Source: Phreatobacter sp. (GTDB lineage: Bacteria; Pseudomonadota; Alphaproteobacteria; Rhizobiales; Phreatobacteraceae). From it: DNA of 35,921 bases. Numbering within the stretch: the first letter of the stretch is position 1; the number at the start of each line of letters is the position of its first letter. The DNA is taken from assembly GCF_030691135.1 (NCBI RefSeq), contig NZ_JAUYFA010000097.1:1-35921 (forward strand). The letters are read 5' to 3'. Made by a program: the position numbers and the translations under genes. Below the pieces are notes generated by a model. It had not been told where the DNA came from. It searched no databases and was given only the letters and a program-made list of their open reading frames with translations. Positions 17,237-24,682 of the stretch are shown in pieces.

Positions 17237-17659
17237 ATGCACCTCTTCCGTTCCGCCCTCGCCGTGCTTTTTGCCGTGATCCTGTCCGGCACCGCCATCA
17301 ATCCGGCGGGCGCCGAGGGCCGGCCCTCGGGCGGCGGCTTCGGCCTGGCGCTGCTGTCTCCGGGGCAGCATGCCGACGTCATGAAGCGGGTTGAATCCTA
17401 TGCGGTGCTGGAGACCTTCCTCAAGGCCTGCGGCAGACCTCCGGCGCTGGAATCCCGGTTGCGCCGCCTGGTCCGCGGCTGCATCGAGCCGGCGACCGTC
17501 AACACGCTGGCTCAGCATTTTCGCCGCGCGCTCGCCGTCCGCGCCCATTACCGCTGGGATTGCGTGTCCTCCGGCGGCCGGCAGATGATCACCCGCTCCG
17601 AAAATGCGATCCGCACGACGGTCGCCGACGTCACCAACCTGTGCCGGATCGCCCGATAG
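17237..17659 (+). CDS. Small exported protein of unknown function with four cysteines
   Basis: A 140-residue protein with a clear Sec signal peptide (MHLFRSALAVLFAVILSGTA, cleavage near PAGAEG, about residue 27). The mature part is helical and basic with Cys65, Cys82, Cys109 and Cys136, an even number suited to two periplasmic disulfides (LKACGRP, RGCIEP, WDCVSS, TNLCRI). The frame is open far upstream, but that part is antisense to ispA and the ABC binding protein; the signal peptide fixes the start. I do not recognise the family. The next gene, 101 bases downstream on the same strand, is also exported. Confidence 0.72.
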   Translation: MHLFRSALAVLFAVILSGTAINPAGAEGRPSGGGFGLALLSPGQHADVMKRVESYAVLETFLKACGRPPALESRLRRLVRGCIEPATVNTLAQHFRRALAVRAHYRWDCVSSGGRQMITRSENAIRTTVADVTNLCRIAR

Positions 17660-17760
17660 TCCGCAGGCCGGCGTGATCCCGCGGCGGATTGACCCCTGCC
17701 GGGCGGGGTGATCCGATGCCGGCAAGCCGGACATGCGATCCGGCGCCCGGGGAGAGAGAC

Positions 17761-18438
17761 ATGCTATCCAGACGCGTGCTGACACTGGGCCTCGTGGCCC
17801 TCGGTGCGGCCATGCCGGCCGCCTCGGCGCAGGTGCCGCCCTCCGCCGACGACATTGCCGGCTATGGCGGGCTGCATGCGGCGGCTCATCGCGGCGATGT
17901 TGCCGCCATCCGGCGGCTGATGGCATCGGGCCAGGATATCAATGCCCGCGACGGACGTGGTCGCACACCCCTGCACGTGGCCGCCTTCGCCCGCCACCAC
18001 GACGCCATGCGCGCCCTGGTGCAGGCCGGCGCCGATCCCCGCGCGCTGGAGCACCAGCGCTATGACGCCATCACCATCGCGGCCGTGGCCGACGACCTCG
18101 AGACGATGAAGGTGGCCATCGCCATCGGCGGCAATCCGCGCGCCGTCACCAGCCTCTATGACGGTACGGCGCTGATCGCCGCGGCCCATCTCGGCCACGA
18201 CACCGTGGTGGGCGAACTGATCCGCGCCGGCGCGCCGCTCGACCACGTCAACAATCTCGGCTGGACGGCGCTGATCGAGGCGGTAATCCTCGGCCGGGGC
18301 GGGCCGCGCCACATCGAGACGGTGCGGCTGCTGACGGCGGCCGGCGCCAGGCGCGATCTCGCCGACCGGCAGGGCCAGACGCCGCTCATGTTGGCGCGCG
18401 GGCGCGGCTATGGCGCCATGGTCAGGCTGCTGGAGTAG
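17761..18438 (+). CDS. Exported ankyrin-repeat protein
   Basis: A 225-residue protein. The N-terminus MLSRRVLTLGLVALGAAMP with S-R-R-x-L looks like a twin-arginine signal, cleaved near SAQ (about residue 24). Five ankyrin-type units follow, e.g. GLHAAAHRGDVAAIRRLMA, GRTPLHVAAFARHHDAMRAL, ALIAAAHLGHDTVVGELIRA, ending TPLMLARGRGYGAMVRLL. Ankyrin units bind proteins; in the periplasm such small proteins are usually of unknown role. GGGGAGAGAG before the ATG at 17761 sets the start. The 3' end overlaps the convergent DUF2161-like gene by 17 bases. Confidence 0.88.
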   Translation: MLSRRVLTLGLVALGAAMPAASAQVPPSADDIAGYGGLHAAAHRGDVAAIRRLMASGQDINARDGRGRTPLHVAAFARHHDAMRALVQAGADPRALEHQRYDAITIAAVADDLETMKVAIAIGGNPRAVTSLYDGTALIAAAHLGHDTVVGELIRAGAPLDHVNNLGWTALIEAVILGRGGPRHIETVRLLTAAGARRDLADRQGQTPLMLARGRGYGAMVRLLE

Positions 18439-19108
18439 CGGCGCTCGCCGGCAGGTGATCCTTCCAGGTGACCAGCGCGGCCCGTCCGGCCTCCGACAGG
18501 GCATAGACGCCGCGCCCGGTCTTCTCGAACCAGCCATAGACATTCCGCTGGAGGATGGCGGCAGCATCGGGCGCGAGGGGCGTGAGGTCGCGCGGGCGGA
18601 GCGGACCGGCGGCAAGCGCCTGCGCCATGGCGAGGGTGCGCTGGCGGTAGGCGGTCATGATCGGGCGGCGCGTCGAGCCGCCGAGCGCCGGATCGCCGCG
18701 GCGACGGCGGTGCTCGGCGACGATCCGCGACTGGCGCTTGCCGTCGTGGCGCGGCTTCCACGGGACGGGCTCGACGACGACCTCGACGCCGCCCATGGGC
18801 AGTACCGAGAGGAGGCCGAAACCGCAGAGCCGGCAGAGCTTCTTCACGCGGGAATCATGTTCCCGGCCCCGGCCCTTCGCCGAGGCCTTAACCGCCAGCC
18901 AGACCTCGTCGGCAGCGGCGGAGCGGTCGACCGCCTGGAGGACGAGTTCCAGGGTGAAGGACTGCTTCAGCTCGCCGATGACGACGGCGGCGGGCTCGCC
19001 GTCGGACAGCGCGACGAGATCGCAGCCCATGATCTCGCCCTTCACATCGAAGCCGAGGCCTTCGAGGAAGGTTTTGACCGGGCGATAGAGGGAGGTTTCC
19101 AAGGGCAA
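18422..19108 (-). CDS. DUF2161-like protein (PD-(D/E)XK-nuclease-like N-terminus)
   Basis: About 228 residues, starting with TTG. Two TTG codons compete: 19108 (M-P-L-E-T-S-L-Y) and 19102, which gives M-E-T-S-L-Y, the form I associate with this family; I list the longer. The N-terminal half, ETSLYRPVKTFLEGLGFDVKG...CDLVAL...VVIGELKQSF, has the E...D...ExK spacing of PD-(D/E)XK nucleases. The middle HRRRRGDPALGGSTRRPIMT and the C-terminal winged-helix-like part (LRPRDL ... YGWFEKTGRGVYALSEAGR) are also family-typical. Function is unknown; DNA binding or cleavage is inferred from the fold only. Confidence 0.83.
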   Translation of the reverse strand: MPLETSLYRPVKTFLEGLGFDVKGEIMGCDLVALSDGEPAAVVIGELKQSFTLELVLQAVDRSAAADEVWLAVKASAKGRGREHDSRVKKLCRLCGFGLLSVLPMGGVEVVVEPVPWKPRHDGKRQSRIVAEHRRRRGDPALGGSTRRPIMTAYRQRTLAMAQALAAGPLRPRDLTPLAPDAAAILQRNVYGWFEKTGRGVYALSEAGRAALVTWKDHLPASAATPAA

Positions 19109-19169
19109 TCGTCCGCTTCGGGATGACCAGCGGGTAGAGCGGATTCGGGAGCATGTCGAGGCGGGGCTG

Positions 19170-19727
19170 TCAGCGCGTCGGCCGCTGCGTCAGGCGCCAC
19201 GCCGCCCAGTCCACCGCCTGGCTCTCCCGCAGGTCCAGAGAGCCGCCGTCCAGCCGATCGAGGAAGACCACGAGATTGAGACAGGCGTGACGTGCGCTCG
19301 GCACCACGAGCCCGTCGAACTCGAGGAAATGAGCGGCCGCGGCGACGGCCTGGGTGGCGGCATAGTCGAGGCTCTGGTAGCGGGCGGGATCGACGCCGAG
19401 CGGGCTGAGGGAGGCAACGTCGACAAAGCGCAGATTGCGCTCGGTGGCCGCCGCGATCCGGTGGATCTCATGCTCCGTCCGGCTTGGCCAAACCGGCTCC
19501 AGCCCCAGACGATAGCCGATCTCGGCGAGTGCTCCGTCGTGTTCGAGGCTGGTATAGAGCACCTCGAAACCGCCGCTGAGGCTCCACCGGCCGTTCGCGG
19601 CAGCCCCGCGCAGGGGATCGCGCCCCTTGCGGGTGATGCGCCAGACCTCGCCCGCGAAAGGCGCGGGGTCAAGCGCTTCGAGCGCATCGAGGAGGGCCCT
19701 GTCGTGGACGCGCGCCACGGGCGTCAT
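19170..19727 (-). CDS. RES-domain toxin (NAD+-degrading)
   Basis: A 185-residue RES protein. Members such as MbcT consume NAD+ by phosphorolysis or hydrolysis when not held by their Xre/MbcA-type antitoxin. Candidate active-site residues are Arg30 (VWRIT), Tyr58 (LYTSLE), Glu69 (ALAEIGYR) and Ser144 (VVPSARH). Core blocks GRWSLSGGFEVLYTSLEHDG and EPVWPSR fit the family, and the length is normal. Its ATG directly follows the TAG of the antitoxin gene with no gap, so the pair is translationally coupled. Confidence 0.92.
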   Translation of the reverse strand: MTPVARVHDRALLDALEALDPAPFAGEVWRITRKGRDPLRGAAANGRWSLSGGFEVLYTSLEHDGALAEIGYRLGLEPVWPSRTEHEIHRIAAATERNLRFVDVASLSPLGVDPARYQSLDYAATQAVAAAAHFLEFDGLVVPSARHACLNLVVFLDRLDGGSLDLRESQAVDWAAWRLTQRPTR

Positions 19728-20084
19728 CTAGGTATAGGTGCCCGCGTCGAGACTTTCGATGACAGCCAGAACCCGGTCGGCCCCTCCGTCATGGATGAGA
19801 TCGATGGCGCGCGCGCCATCGAGCAGGCGGTGCCTGGAATAGAGCCAGATGCGGGTCTCCTCCGGCGTGTAGAACTCCGCCAGCCGGTCGACGACATAAC
19901 GCAGGTCGGAGATCAGCAGTTGCATCCTGGGATGCGGAAAGGACGTGCCGGCGGTCCAACGGGAGACGGTCGCCGGCGATACCGAAGCGATGTTCGCGAC
20001 ATCCGAGCCTTTCAGGCCGCCGCGCTCCTTCAGATCGTTGATCAGGCGGGTCACGGCACCGGGCGCCGGGGTCGGTCCATCCAT
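19728..20084 (-). CDS. Xre/MbcA/ParS-type antitoxin (HTH plus DUF2384)
   Basis: A 118-residue antitoxin of the RES partner. Residues 24-46 form a helix-turn-helix (LKGSDVANIASVSPATVSRW), and the C-terminal part, FYTPEETRIWLYSRHRLLDG to SLDAGTYT, is the DUF2384 toxin-neutralising segment. The frame is open to an ATG at 20111, but that codon lies inside the -10 box; GAGGAGG five bases before 20084 and the mapped promoter both support the shorter start. The HTH probably represses the operon through the operator at 20132-20148. Confidence 0.9.
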   Translation of the reverse strand: MDGPTPAPGAVTRLINDLKERGGLKGSDVANIASVSPATVSRWTAGTSFPHPRMQLLISDLRYVVDRLAEFYTPEETRIWLYSRHRLLDGARAIDLIHDGGADRVLAVIESLDAGTYT

Positions 20085-20109
20085 CGGGGCCTCCTCAAGG
20101 CTCCGTGAC

Positions 20110-20148
20110 ATACTATCATTTGCGTTTCAGAGTTTCAATTTGTGAAAC
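20110..20148 (-). promoter_or_regulatory. Promoter and operator of the RES toxin-antitoxin operon
   Basis: Minus strand: -35 TTGAAA (20138-20133), 17-base spacer, -10 TAGTAT (20115-20110). A perfect inverted repeat GTTTCA-N5-TGAAAC (20132-20148) covers the -35, and a third GTTTCA half-site lies at 20124-20129 in the spacer, eight bases from the next. This is well placed for autorepression by the Xre antitoxin. Confidence 0.7.
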
Positions 20149-20231
20149 GTCGATGCCGGTGCGTCCGGTCTCGGTCGCTCGACGTCCCTCGACCCCATAA
20201 CCGCCGCCGGAGCGGGTCCGCCCCCCTTTCC

Positions 20232-20260
20232 TTGACTTTCCGCGCCGTTCCCTCTATCCG
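20232..20260 (+). promoter_or_regulatory. Probable promoter of ffh with long leader
   Basis: TTGACT (20232-20237), 17-base spacer, TATCCG (20255-20260). It leaves a leader of about 155 bases before ffh. The leader holds small hairpins, e.g. GCGCC-CTCG-GGCGC (about 20341-20354) and GGTGG-CTGAGA-CCACC (about 20375-20390). I recognise no known riboswitch in it. Confidence 0.45.
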
Positions 20261-20424
20261 CACCCCACTCTCGCTCATCCGAGACCTGCCTTCGCCGACC
20301 GGGACCCGATCCCGGAGGTTCCCGCCCGACAGCGCAGCATGCGCCCTCGGGCGCGAAACGCGTTGCGGTTCCGGGTGGCTGAGACCACCTTGGGGGCATC
20401 TCGAAGGTGAACTCTGGAGCGATC

Positions 20425-21969
20425 ATGTTCGAAGGCCTGTCGACACGACTGTCCGGCATCCTCGATCGCCTCAAGGGCCGCGGCGCGCTGAGCGAAGCCG
20501 ATGTCCAGGAGGCGATGCGCGAGGTGCGCCGCGCGCTGCTGGAAGCGGACGTGGCGCTGGAAGTGGTACGCGCCTTCACCGACAAGGTCCGCGACCGCGC
20601 GGTGGGCGCCGAGGTCATCAAGTCGGTGACCCCCGGCCAGATGGTCGTCAAGATCGTCCATGACACGCTGGTCGAGACGCTGGGCACCGAGGGCGTCGCC
20701 ATCGACCTCCAGGCCGTGCCGCCGGTGCCGATCATGATGGTCGGCCTGCAGGGCTCGGGCAAGACGACCACCACCGCCAAGCTCGCCAAGCGCCTCTTCG
20801 AGAAGCAGAAGAAGAAGGTGCTGATGGCCTCGCTCGATACGCGGCGCCCCGCCGCGATGGAGCAGCTCGCCATTCTCGGCAAGCAGATCGGTGTCGACAC
20901 CCTGCCGATCGTCGCCGGCCAGACGCCGGTGCAGATCGCGCGGCGCGCCATCGAGGCGGGCAAGCTCGGCGGCTACGACGTGGTGATGCTGGATACCGCC
21001 GGCCGCACCCATGTGGACGAAGCCCTCATGATGGAGGTGGCCGAGGTCGAGAAGGCCGCCGGCCCGCACGAGACGCTGCTCGTCGTCGACAGCCTCACCG
21101 GCCAGGACGCGGTCAATGTCGCGCGTTCCTTCACCGGGCGGGTCAAGGTCACCGGCGTCGTGCTGACCCGCGTCGACGGCGACGGCCGCGGCGGCGCGGC
21201 GCTCTCCATGCGCGCGGTCACCGGAAAGCCGATCAAGCTGCTCGGCACGTCCGAGAAGATGGACGGGCTGGAGGATTTCCACCCCTCGCGCATCGCCAAC
21301 CGCATCCTCGGCATGGGCGACATCGTCTCGCTGGTCGAGAAGGCGGCGGATTCGATCGATGCCGAAAAGGGCATGGCGATCGCCAAGCGCATGCAGTCAG
21401 GCCAGTTCAACCTGAGCGACATGGGCGACCAGCTCGACCAGATGATGAAGCTCGGCGGCATGCAGGGCCTGATGGGCATGCTGCCCGGCGTCAAGAACAT
21501 GCAGAAGCAGCTGGCGGGCGCCGTCGATGACAAGGCGCTGAAGCGCCAGCGCGCCATCATCCACGCCATGACCCCCTGGGAGCGGCGCAACCCGAAAGAG
21601 ATCGACGGCAAGCGCCGCCGTCGCATCGCCCGCGGCTCCGGCACCCAGCCCGAGGACGTCAACAAGGTGCTGAAGATGCATCGCGGCATGGCCGACATGA
21701 TGAAGGCCATGGGCGGCCCCGGCGCCAAGCGCGGCCCCATGGCGGGTATCGCCAACATGTTCGGCCTCGGCGGCGGCATGCCCCAGCCCACCCCGGAAAT
21801 GCTCGCCGAACTGCAGCAGAAGATGCCCGGCGGGCTTCCGGGTTCTTTGCCCGACAAGATGCCGGCCCTGCCGCCCGGCGGCCTGCCCCCGGGGTTCCCC
21901 GGTCTCGGCGGCCTCGGCGGGGGCAAGCTTCCCGGCCTTCCCGGCTTTCCCTTCGGCAAGAAGAAATAG
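20425..21969 (+). CDS. ffh: Signal recognition particle protein Ffh
   Basis: A 514-residue GTPase that binds signal sequences on nascent chains and, with 4.5S RNA and FtsY, targets them to the membrane. After the N domain, the P-loop is GLQGSGKTTTTAK (residues 107-119), then DTRRPAA, DTAGRTHVDE and TRVDGDGRGGAALS complete the G domain. The Met-rich M domain (MGDQLDQMMKLGGMQGLMGM onward) binds RNA and signal peptides. The C-terminus is an extended Pro/Gly/Leu tail ending GFPFGKKK, longer than in E. coli (453 residues). The start at 20425 follows GGAG; six upstream codons are dropped. First gene of the ffh-rpsP-rimM-trmD-rplS run. Confidence 0.97.
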   Translation: MFEGLSTRLSGILDRLKGRGALSEADVQEAMREVRRALLEADVALEVVRAFTDKVRDRAVGAEVIKSVTPGQMVVKIVHDTLVETLGTEGVAIDLQAVPPVPIMMVGLQGSGKTTTTAKLAKRLFEKQKKKVLMASLDTRRPAAMEQLAILGKQIGVDTLPIVAGQTPVQIARRAIEAGKLGGYDVVMLDTAGRTHVDEALMMEVAEVEKAAGPHETLLVVDSLTGQDAVNVARSFTGRVKVTGVVLTRVDGDGRGGAALSMRAVTGKPIKLLGTSEKMDGLEDFHPSRIANRILGMGDIVSLVEKAADSIDAEKGMAIAKRMQSGQFNLSDMGDQLDQMMKLGGMQGLMGMLPGVKNMQKQLAGAVDDKALKRQRAIIHAMTPWERRNPKEIDGKRRRRIARGSGTQPEDVNKVLKMHRGMADMMKAMGGPGAKRGPMAGIANMFGLGGGMPQPTPEMLAELQQKMPGGLPGSLPDKMPALPPGGLPPGFPGLGGLGGGKLPGLPGFPFGKKK

Positions 21970-22026
21970 CCGGCCCGTTTTCCTCACCCCATCCCGACCC
22001 TCACGAACGACCCAACGGAGTATCCC

Positions 22027-22386
22027 ATGTCGCTCAAGATCCGCCTCGCCCGCCGCGGCACCAAGAAGCGCCCCTTCTACCAGATCGTCGTCGCCGACTC
22101 GCGCTCGCCGCGCGACGGCCGCTTCATCGAGAAGATCGGCACCTACAACCCGATGCTGTCGAAGGACCAGAAGCGCTTCGAGTTCGACGCCGAAGCCGCC
22201 AAGGCCTGGATGGCCAAGGGCGCCCTGCCGACCGACCGCGTCGCCCGCTTCTTCGACAGCGAGGGCCTGATGAAGCGCGCTCCGTCGAACAACCCGGAGA
22301 AGGCCGTTCCCGGCAAGAAGGCCGAGGAGCGCGCTGCCTCGAAGGCCGCCAAGGCTGCGAAGGCCACCGAAGCCGCCGCCGAGTGA
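22027..22386 (+). CDS. rpsP: 30S ribosomal protein S16
   Basis: 119 residues. The core [40 protein letters not shown] and [12 protein letters not shown] are unmistakable S16. After about residue 85 there is an Ala/Lys-rich tail ([20 protein letters not shown]), common in alphaproteobacteria. It has a GGAG ribosome-binding site seven bases before the ATG. It assembles early into the 30S 5' domain. Confidence 0.97.
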   Translation: MSLKIRLARRGTKKRPFYQIVVADSRSPRDGRFIEKIGTYNPMLSKDQKRFEFDAEAAKAWMAKGALPTDRVARFFDSEGLMKRAPSNNPEKAVPGKKAEERAASKAAKAAKATEAAAE

Positions 22387-22397
22387 CGTGCTGACCA

Positions 22398-22425
22398 CCT
22401 CCGTGCAGGGCGACCTGCACGGAGG
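22398..22425 (+). promoter_or_regulatory. GNRA-capped hairpin between rpsP and rimM
   Basis: A perfect 12-bp stem CCTCCGTGCAGG / CCTGCACGGAGG closed by the tetraloop GCGA, 12 bases after the rpsP stop and 31 bases before rimM. There is no T-run. The stem hides a GGAGG that is too far from rimM to be its ribosome-binding site. It is likely an mRNA 3'-end stabiliser or attenuator that sets less RimM/TrmD than S16. Confidence 0.7.
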
Positions 22426-22456
22426 ACGCACTCCCCTCGTGCCAGGCGCATCACCC

Positions 22457-22993
22457 ATGTCCACCGACCTCGTCCTCGTCGCCAAGTTCGGCGCCCCGCA
22501 CGGGGTGCGGGGAGAGGTGCGCGTCAAGTCCTATACCCAGGACCCGGCGGCGATCCTCGACTACTCCCCCCTGCAGTCGCGCGACGGCCGCCTCTACACG
22601 GTCACCAGCGTGCGCCCGGCCGGCGAGGTGCTGGTCGCCCGCATTGCCGAGCTGAAGGACCGCAATGCCGCCGAGGCGGTCACCAACATGCAGCTCTTCG
22701 TGCCGCGCGAGCGCATTCCGCCCGCCGACGACGAGGACGAGTTCCTCCATGCCGACTTGATCGGCCTGAAGGTCGAGACGCTCACCGGCGAGCCCGTCGG
22801 CACGGTCACCGCGGTCTATGATTTCGGCGCCGGCGACGTCATCGACGTGGCGCGCAAGGGCCAGCGGGCGGTGATGATCCCCTTCACCAAGGCGGTTGTC
22901 CCCACCGTCGACATCGCCGGCGGCCGCATCGTCGTCGATCCGCCGGAGGGCCTGCTCGAGGACACGCCGCGCGACCCCGAAGACCGCGACTGA
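22457..22993 (+). CDS. rimM: Ribosome maturation factor RimM
   Basis: 178 residues. The N-terminal RimM domain starts [20 protein letters not shown] (about residues 6-25) and the C-terminal PRC-barrel contains [20 protein letters not shown] and [18 protein letters not shown]. RimM binds the 30S head near S19 and helps 16S rRNA processing. The ATG at 22457 matches the family N-terminus; 23 upstream codons overlap the hairpin and are rejected. No good ribosome-binding site is visible, which together with the hairpin suggests low translation. Confidence 0.96.
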   Translation: MSTDLVLVAKFGAPHGVRGEVRVKSYTQDPAAILDYSPLQSRDGRLYTVTSVRPAGEVLVARIAELKDRNAAEAVTNMQLFVPRERIPPADDEDEFLHADLIGLKVETLTGEPVGTVTAVYDFGAGDVIDVARKGQRAVMIPFTKAVVPTVDIAGGRIVVDPPEGLLEDTPRDPEDRD

Positions 22994-23001
22994 GGCGCGC
23001 C

Positions 23002-23688
23002 ATGTTCCGCGCCTCGGTCCTCACCCTCTTCCCCGAGATGTTTCCCGGCCCGCTCGGCCTGTCGCTGGCCGGACGGGCACTGGGCGAGGCCTGGGGCCTC
23101 GACACGCATGCCATCCGCGACTTCGCCACCGACCGCCACCGCACCGTCGACGACACCCCGGCGGGCGGCGGGCCGGGCATGGTGATGAAGGCGGATGTGC
23201 TCGCCCGCGCCATCGACCACGCCTCCCCGGATGGCGACCCCCGCCCCCGCCTCTACATGTCGCCGCGCGGCAGGCCCCTCACCCAGGGCTTCGTGCGGGA
23301 ACTCGCCGCCGGCCCCGGCGCCGTCATCCTCTGCGGCCGCTTCGAGGGCGTCGACGAGCGGCTGATCGCGGCGCGCGGCCTCACCGAGATCTCCATCGGC
23401 GACTATGTGCTCTCCGGCGGCGAGCTCGCCGCCCTGGTCCTCCTCGACGCGGTGGTACGCCTCCTGCCCGGCGTCATGGGCCATGCCGAGAGCGGCACCG
23501 AGGAGAGCTTCGAGACCGGCCTGCTCGAATATCCCCATTACACGCGGCCGCAGGTCTTCGAGGGCCTGACCATCCCCGAGATCCTCGTCTCCGGCGACCA
23601 TGCGAAGATCGCCCGCTGGCGCCGCGCCGAGGCCGAGCGGCTGACGCGGGAGCGCCGGCCCGACCTCTGGGCCAAGCGCGGGGGTTGA
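23002..23688 (+). CDS. trmD: tRNA (guanine-37-N1)-methyltransferase
   Basis: 228 residues, SPOUT-class. TrmD makes m1G37 in tRNAs reading CNN/GNN codons and prevents +1 frameshifting. Family blocks: [33 protein letters not shown] (about 50-69), the trefoil-knot S-adenosylmethionine site [12 protein letters not shown] and [17 protein letters not shown], and a C-terminal helical domain ([16 protein letters not shown]). It starts eight bases after the rimM stop. Confidence 0.97.
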   Translation: MFRASVLTLFPEMFPGPLGLSLAGRALGEAWGLDTHAIRDFATDRHRTVDDTPAGGGPGMVMKADVLARAIDHASPDGDPRPRLYMSPRGRPLTQGFVRELAAGPGAVILCGRFEGVDERLIAARGLTEISIGDYVLSGGELAALVLLDAVVRLLPGVMGHAESGTEESFETGLLEYPHYTRPQVFEGLTIPEILVSGDHAKIARWRRAEAERLTRERRPDLWAKRGG

Positions 23689-23710
23689 GGGAAAGCCTCC
23701 GCCCTTTCCG

Positions 23711-23802
23711 CGTCATGGCCGGGCTTGTCCCGGCCATCCACGACTTGACCACCGCCGCGTGAGAAGAAGTCGTGGATGCCCGGGACAAGCCCGGGCATGA
23801 CG
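23711..23802. repeat. Large palindromic repeat (REP/BIME-like) between trmD and rplS
   Basis: A 36-base left arm (23711-23746, CGTCATGGCCGGGCTTGTCC...) and a 36-base right arm (23767-23802) are near-perfect inverted copies around a 20-base loop; only a few GGCC/GGGC positions differ. The same core motif (CATG-CCCGG ... ATCCACGAC) recurs at 25861-26001. It interrupts the trmD-rplS spacing of 293 bases and would form a very stable hairpin in the operon mRNA. Bases 23803-23917 show nothing else. Confidence 0.85.
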
Positions 23803-23917
23803 CAATTCATTCTCGGCGCAGAAGGCCTTCGCATCGCGGCCTCCCTCTGTCCTCCCGTCAGAATCCGCGTGACAATCCCTGCCTTTTCGACTATCGAGCC
23901 GCCTTCCGGCGGGCTTG

Positions 23918-23977
23918 ATGCCCATCCTCGGAACCAAGACCAACAAGATGCCGGCCAAGCCCGGCCACAAGGACTGA
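23918..23977 (+). CDS. Possible 19-residue leader peptide upstream of rplS
   Basis: ATG at 23918 encodes [19 protein letters not shown] and stops four bases before the rplS ATG. The rplS ribosome-binding site AAGGA (23969-23973) lies inside its last codons, so its translation would affect rplS initiation. Lys-rich, no known family, weak ribosome-binding site of its own (GGCGGG). It may be chance. Confidence 0.3.
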   Translation: MPILGTKTNKMPAKPGHKD

Positions 23978-23981
23978 CCCG

Positions 23982-24356
23982 ATGAACCTGATCCAGACCC
24001 TGGAGGCCGAAGAGGCCGCCCGCGTCCTCGGCGACAAGAAGCTGCCGAACTTCGCCCCCGGCGACACCATCATCGTCAACGTGAAGGTGCGCGAAGGCGA
24101 GCGCTCCCGCGTCCAGGCCTATGAGGGCGTCTGCATCGCCCGCTCCGGCGGCGGCCTGATGGAGAGCTTCACCGTCCGCAAGATCTCCTATGGCGAGGGC
24201 GTCGAGCGCGTCTTCCCGGTGCACTCCCCGATCATCGACTCCATCAAGCTGCTGCGCCGCGGCAAGGTCCGTCGCGCGAAGCTCTATTACCTGCGCGATC
24301 GCCGCGGCAAGTCCGCCCGCATCGCCGAGCGCGTCGAGCGCTCCGACAAGGCCTGA
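23982..24356 (+). CDS. rplS: 50S ribosomal protein L19
   Basis: 124 residues with the full L19 core: [52 protein letters not shown], and [20 protein letters not shown] followed by [14 protein letters not shown]19 sits at the 30S-50S interface. The ATG is preceded by AAGGA at eight bases. Last gene of the operon, followed by a strong terminator. Confidence 0.97.
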   Translation: MNLIQTLEAEEAARVLGDKKLPNFAPGDTIIVNVKVREGERSRVQAYEGVCIARSGGGLMESFTVRKISYGEGVERVFPVHSPIIDSIKLLRRGKVRRAKLYYLRDRRGKSARIAERVERSDKA

Positions 24357-24646
24357 GCCTTCCCGCCAGAGACGGATTGTCGGAACGGGGCCTTCGGGCC
24401 CCGTTTTGCGTTCGGAGGCGGGCGCGGCAGCCGCGCCCAATGGGGGCCCAGCTCCAGAAGATAGGCCAGGTGCAGGGCCATGAGCTCCTGATCCTCGGGC
24501 ATGCCGCCACCATAGAGGCGGCTGGCGCAGGTCTCGGCCAGCCGGCAGGCGCGGGCGCGGCGACAGGCCTTGCGCCGGCAGAGGCGATGGGCGCCCTCGG
24601 CGCTGTGGAGATGGCGGCGGATGGCGCGCTGCTCGTCGGGGGTCAT
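24287..24646 (-). CDS. Small Cys/Arg-rich hypothetical protein, convergent with rplS
   Basis: 119 residues from ATG 24646, with AGGGAA upstream on the minus strand. The first 75 residues look like a genuine protein: a charged start ([19 protein letters not shown]), then a cysteine cluster [19 protein letters not shown] (Cys at about 23, 28, 34 and 40), which could hold a metal, then [18 protein letters not shown]. The last 40 residues run through the rplS terminator and 70 bases into the rplS gene and look like noise. A frameshift or late stop loss may have lengthened it. Cytoplasmic; function unknown. Confidence 0.5.
   Translation of the reverse strand: MTPDEQRAIRRHLHSAEGAHRLCRRKACRRARACRLAETCASRLYGGGMPEDQELMALHLAYLLELGPHWARLPRPPPNAKRGPKAPFRQSVSGGKAQALSERSTRSAMRADLPRRSRR
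24384..24407 (+). terminator. Rho-independent terminator of the rplS operon
   Basis: Perfect 9-bp stem AACGGGGCC / GGCCCCGTT with a TTCG tetraloop, ending in TTTT, 27 bases after the rplS stop. Confidence 0.93.
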
Positions 24647-24682
24647 GGGCTTGTTCCCTGGGGGTTGGGGTGGTGGGATCTG

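Noticed and set aside
20085-20111. Upstream ATG for the antitoxin
   Set aside because: It lies in the -10 box; a strong GAGGAGG serves the ATG at 20084.
20261-20424. Riboswitch or 4.5S RNA gene ahead of ffh
   Set aside because: Only short hairpins; the conserved GGTCAGGTCCGGAAGGAAGC core of SRP RNA is absent and no known riboswitch core is seen.
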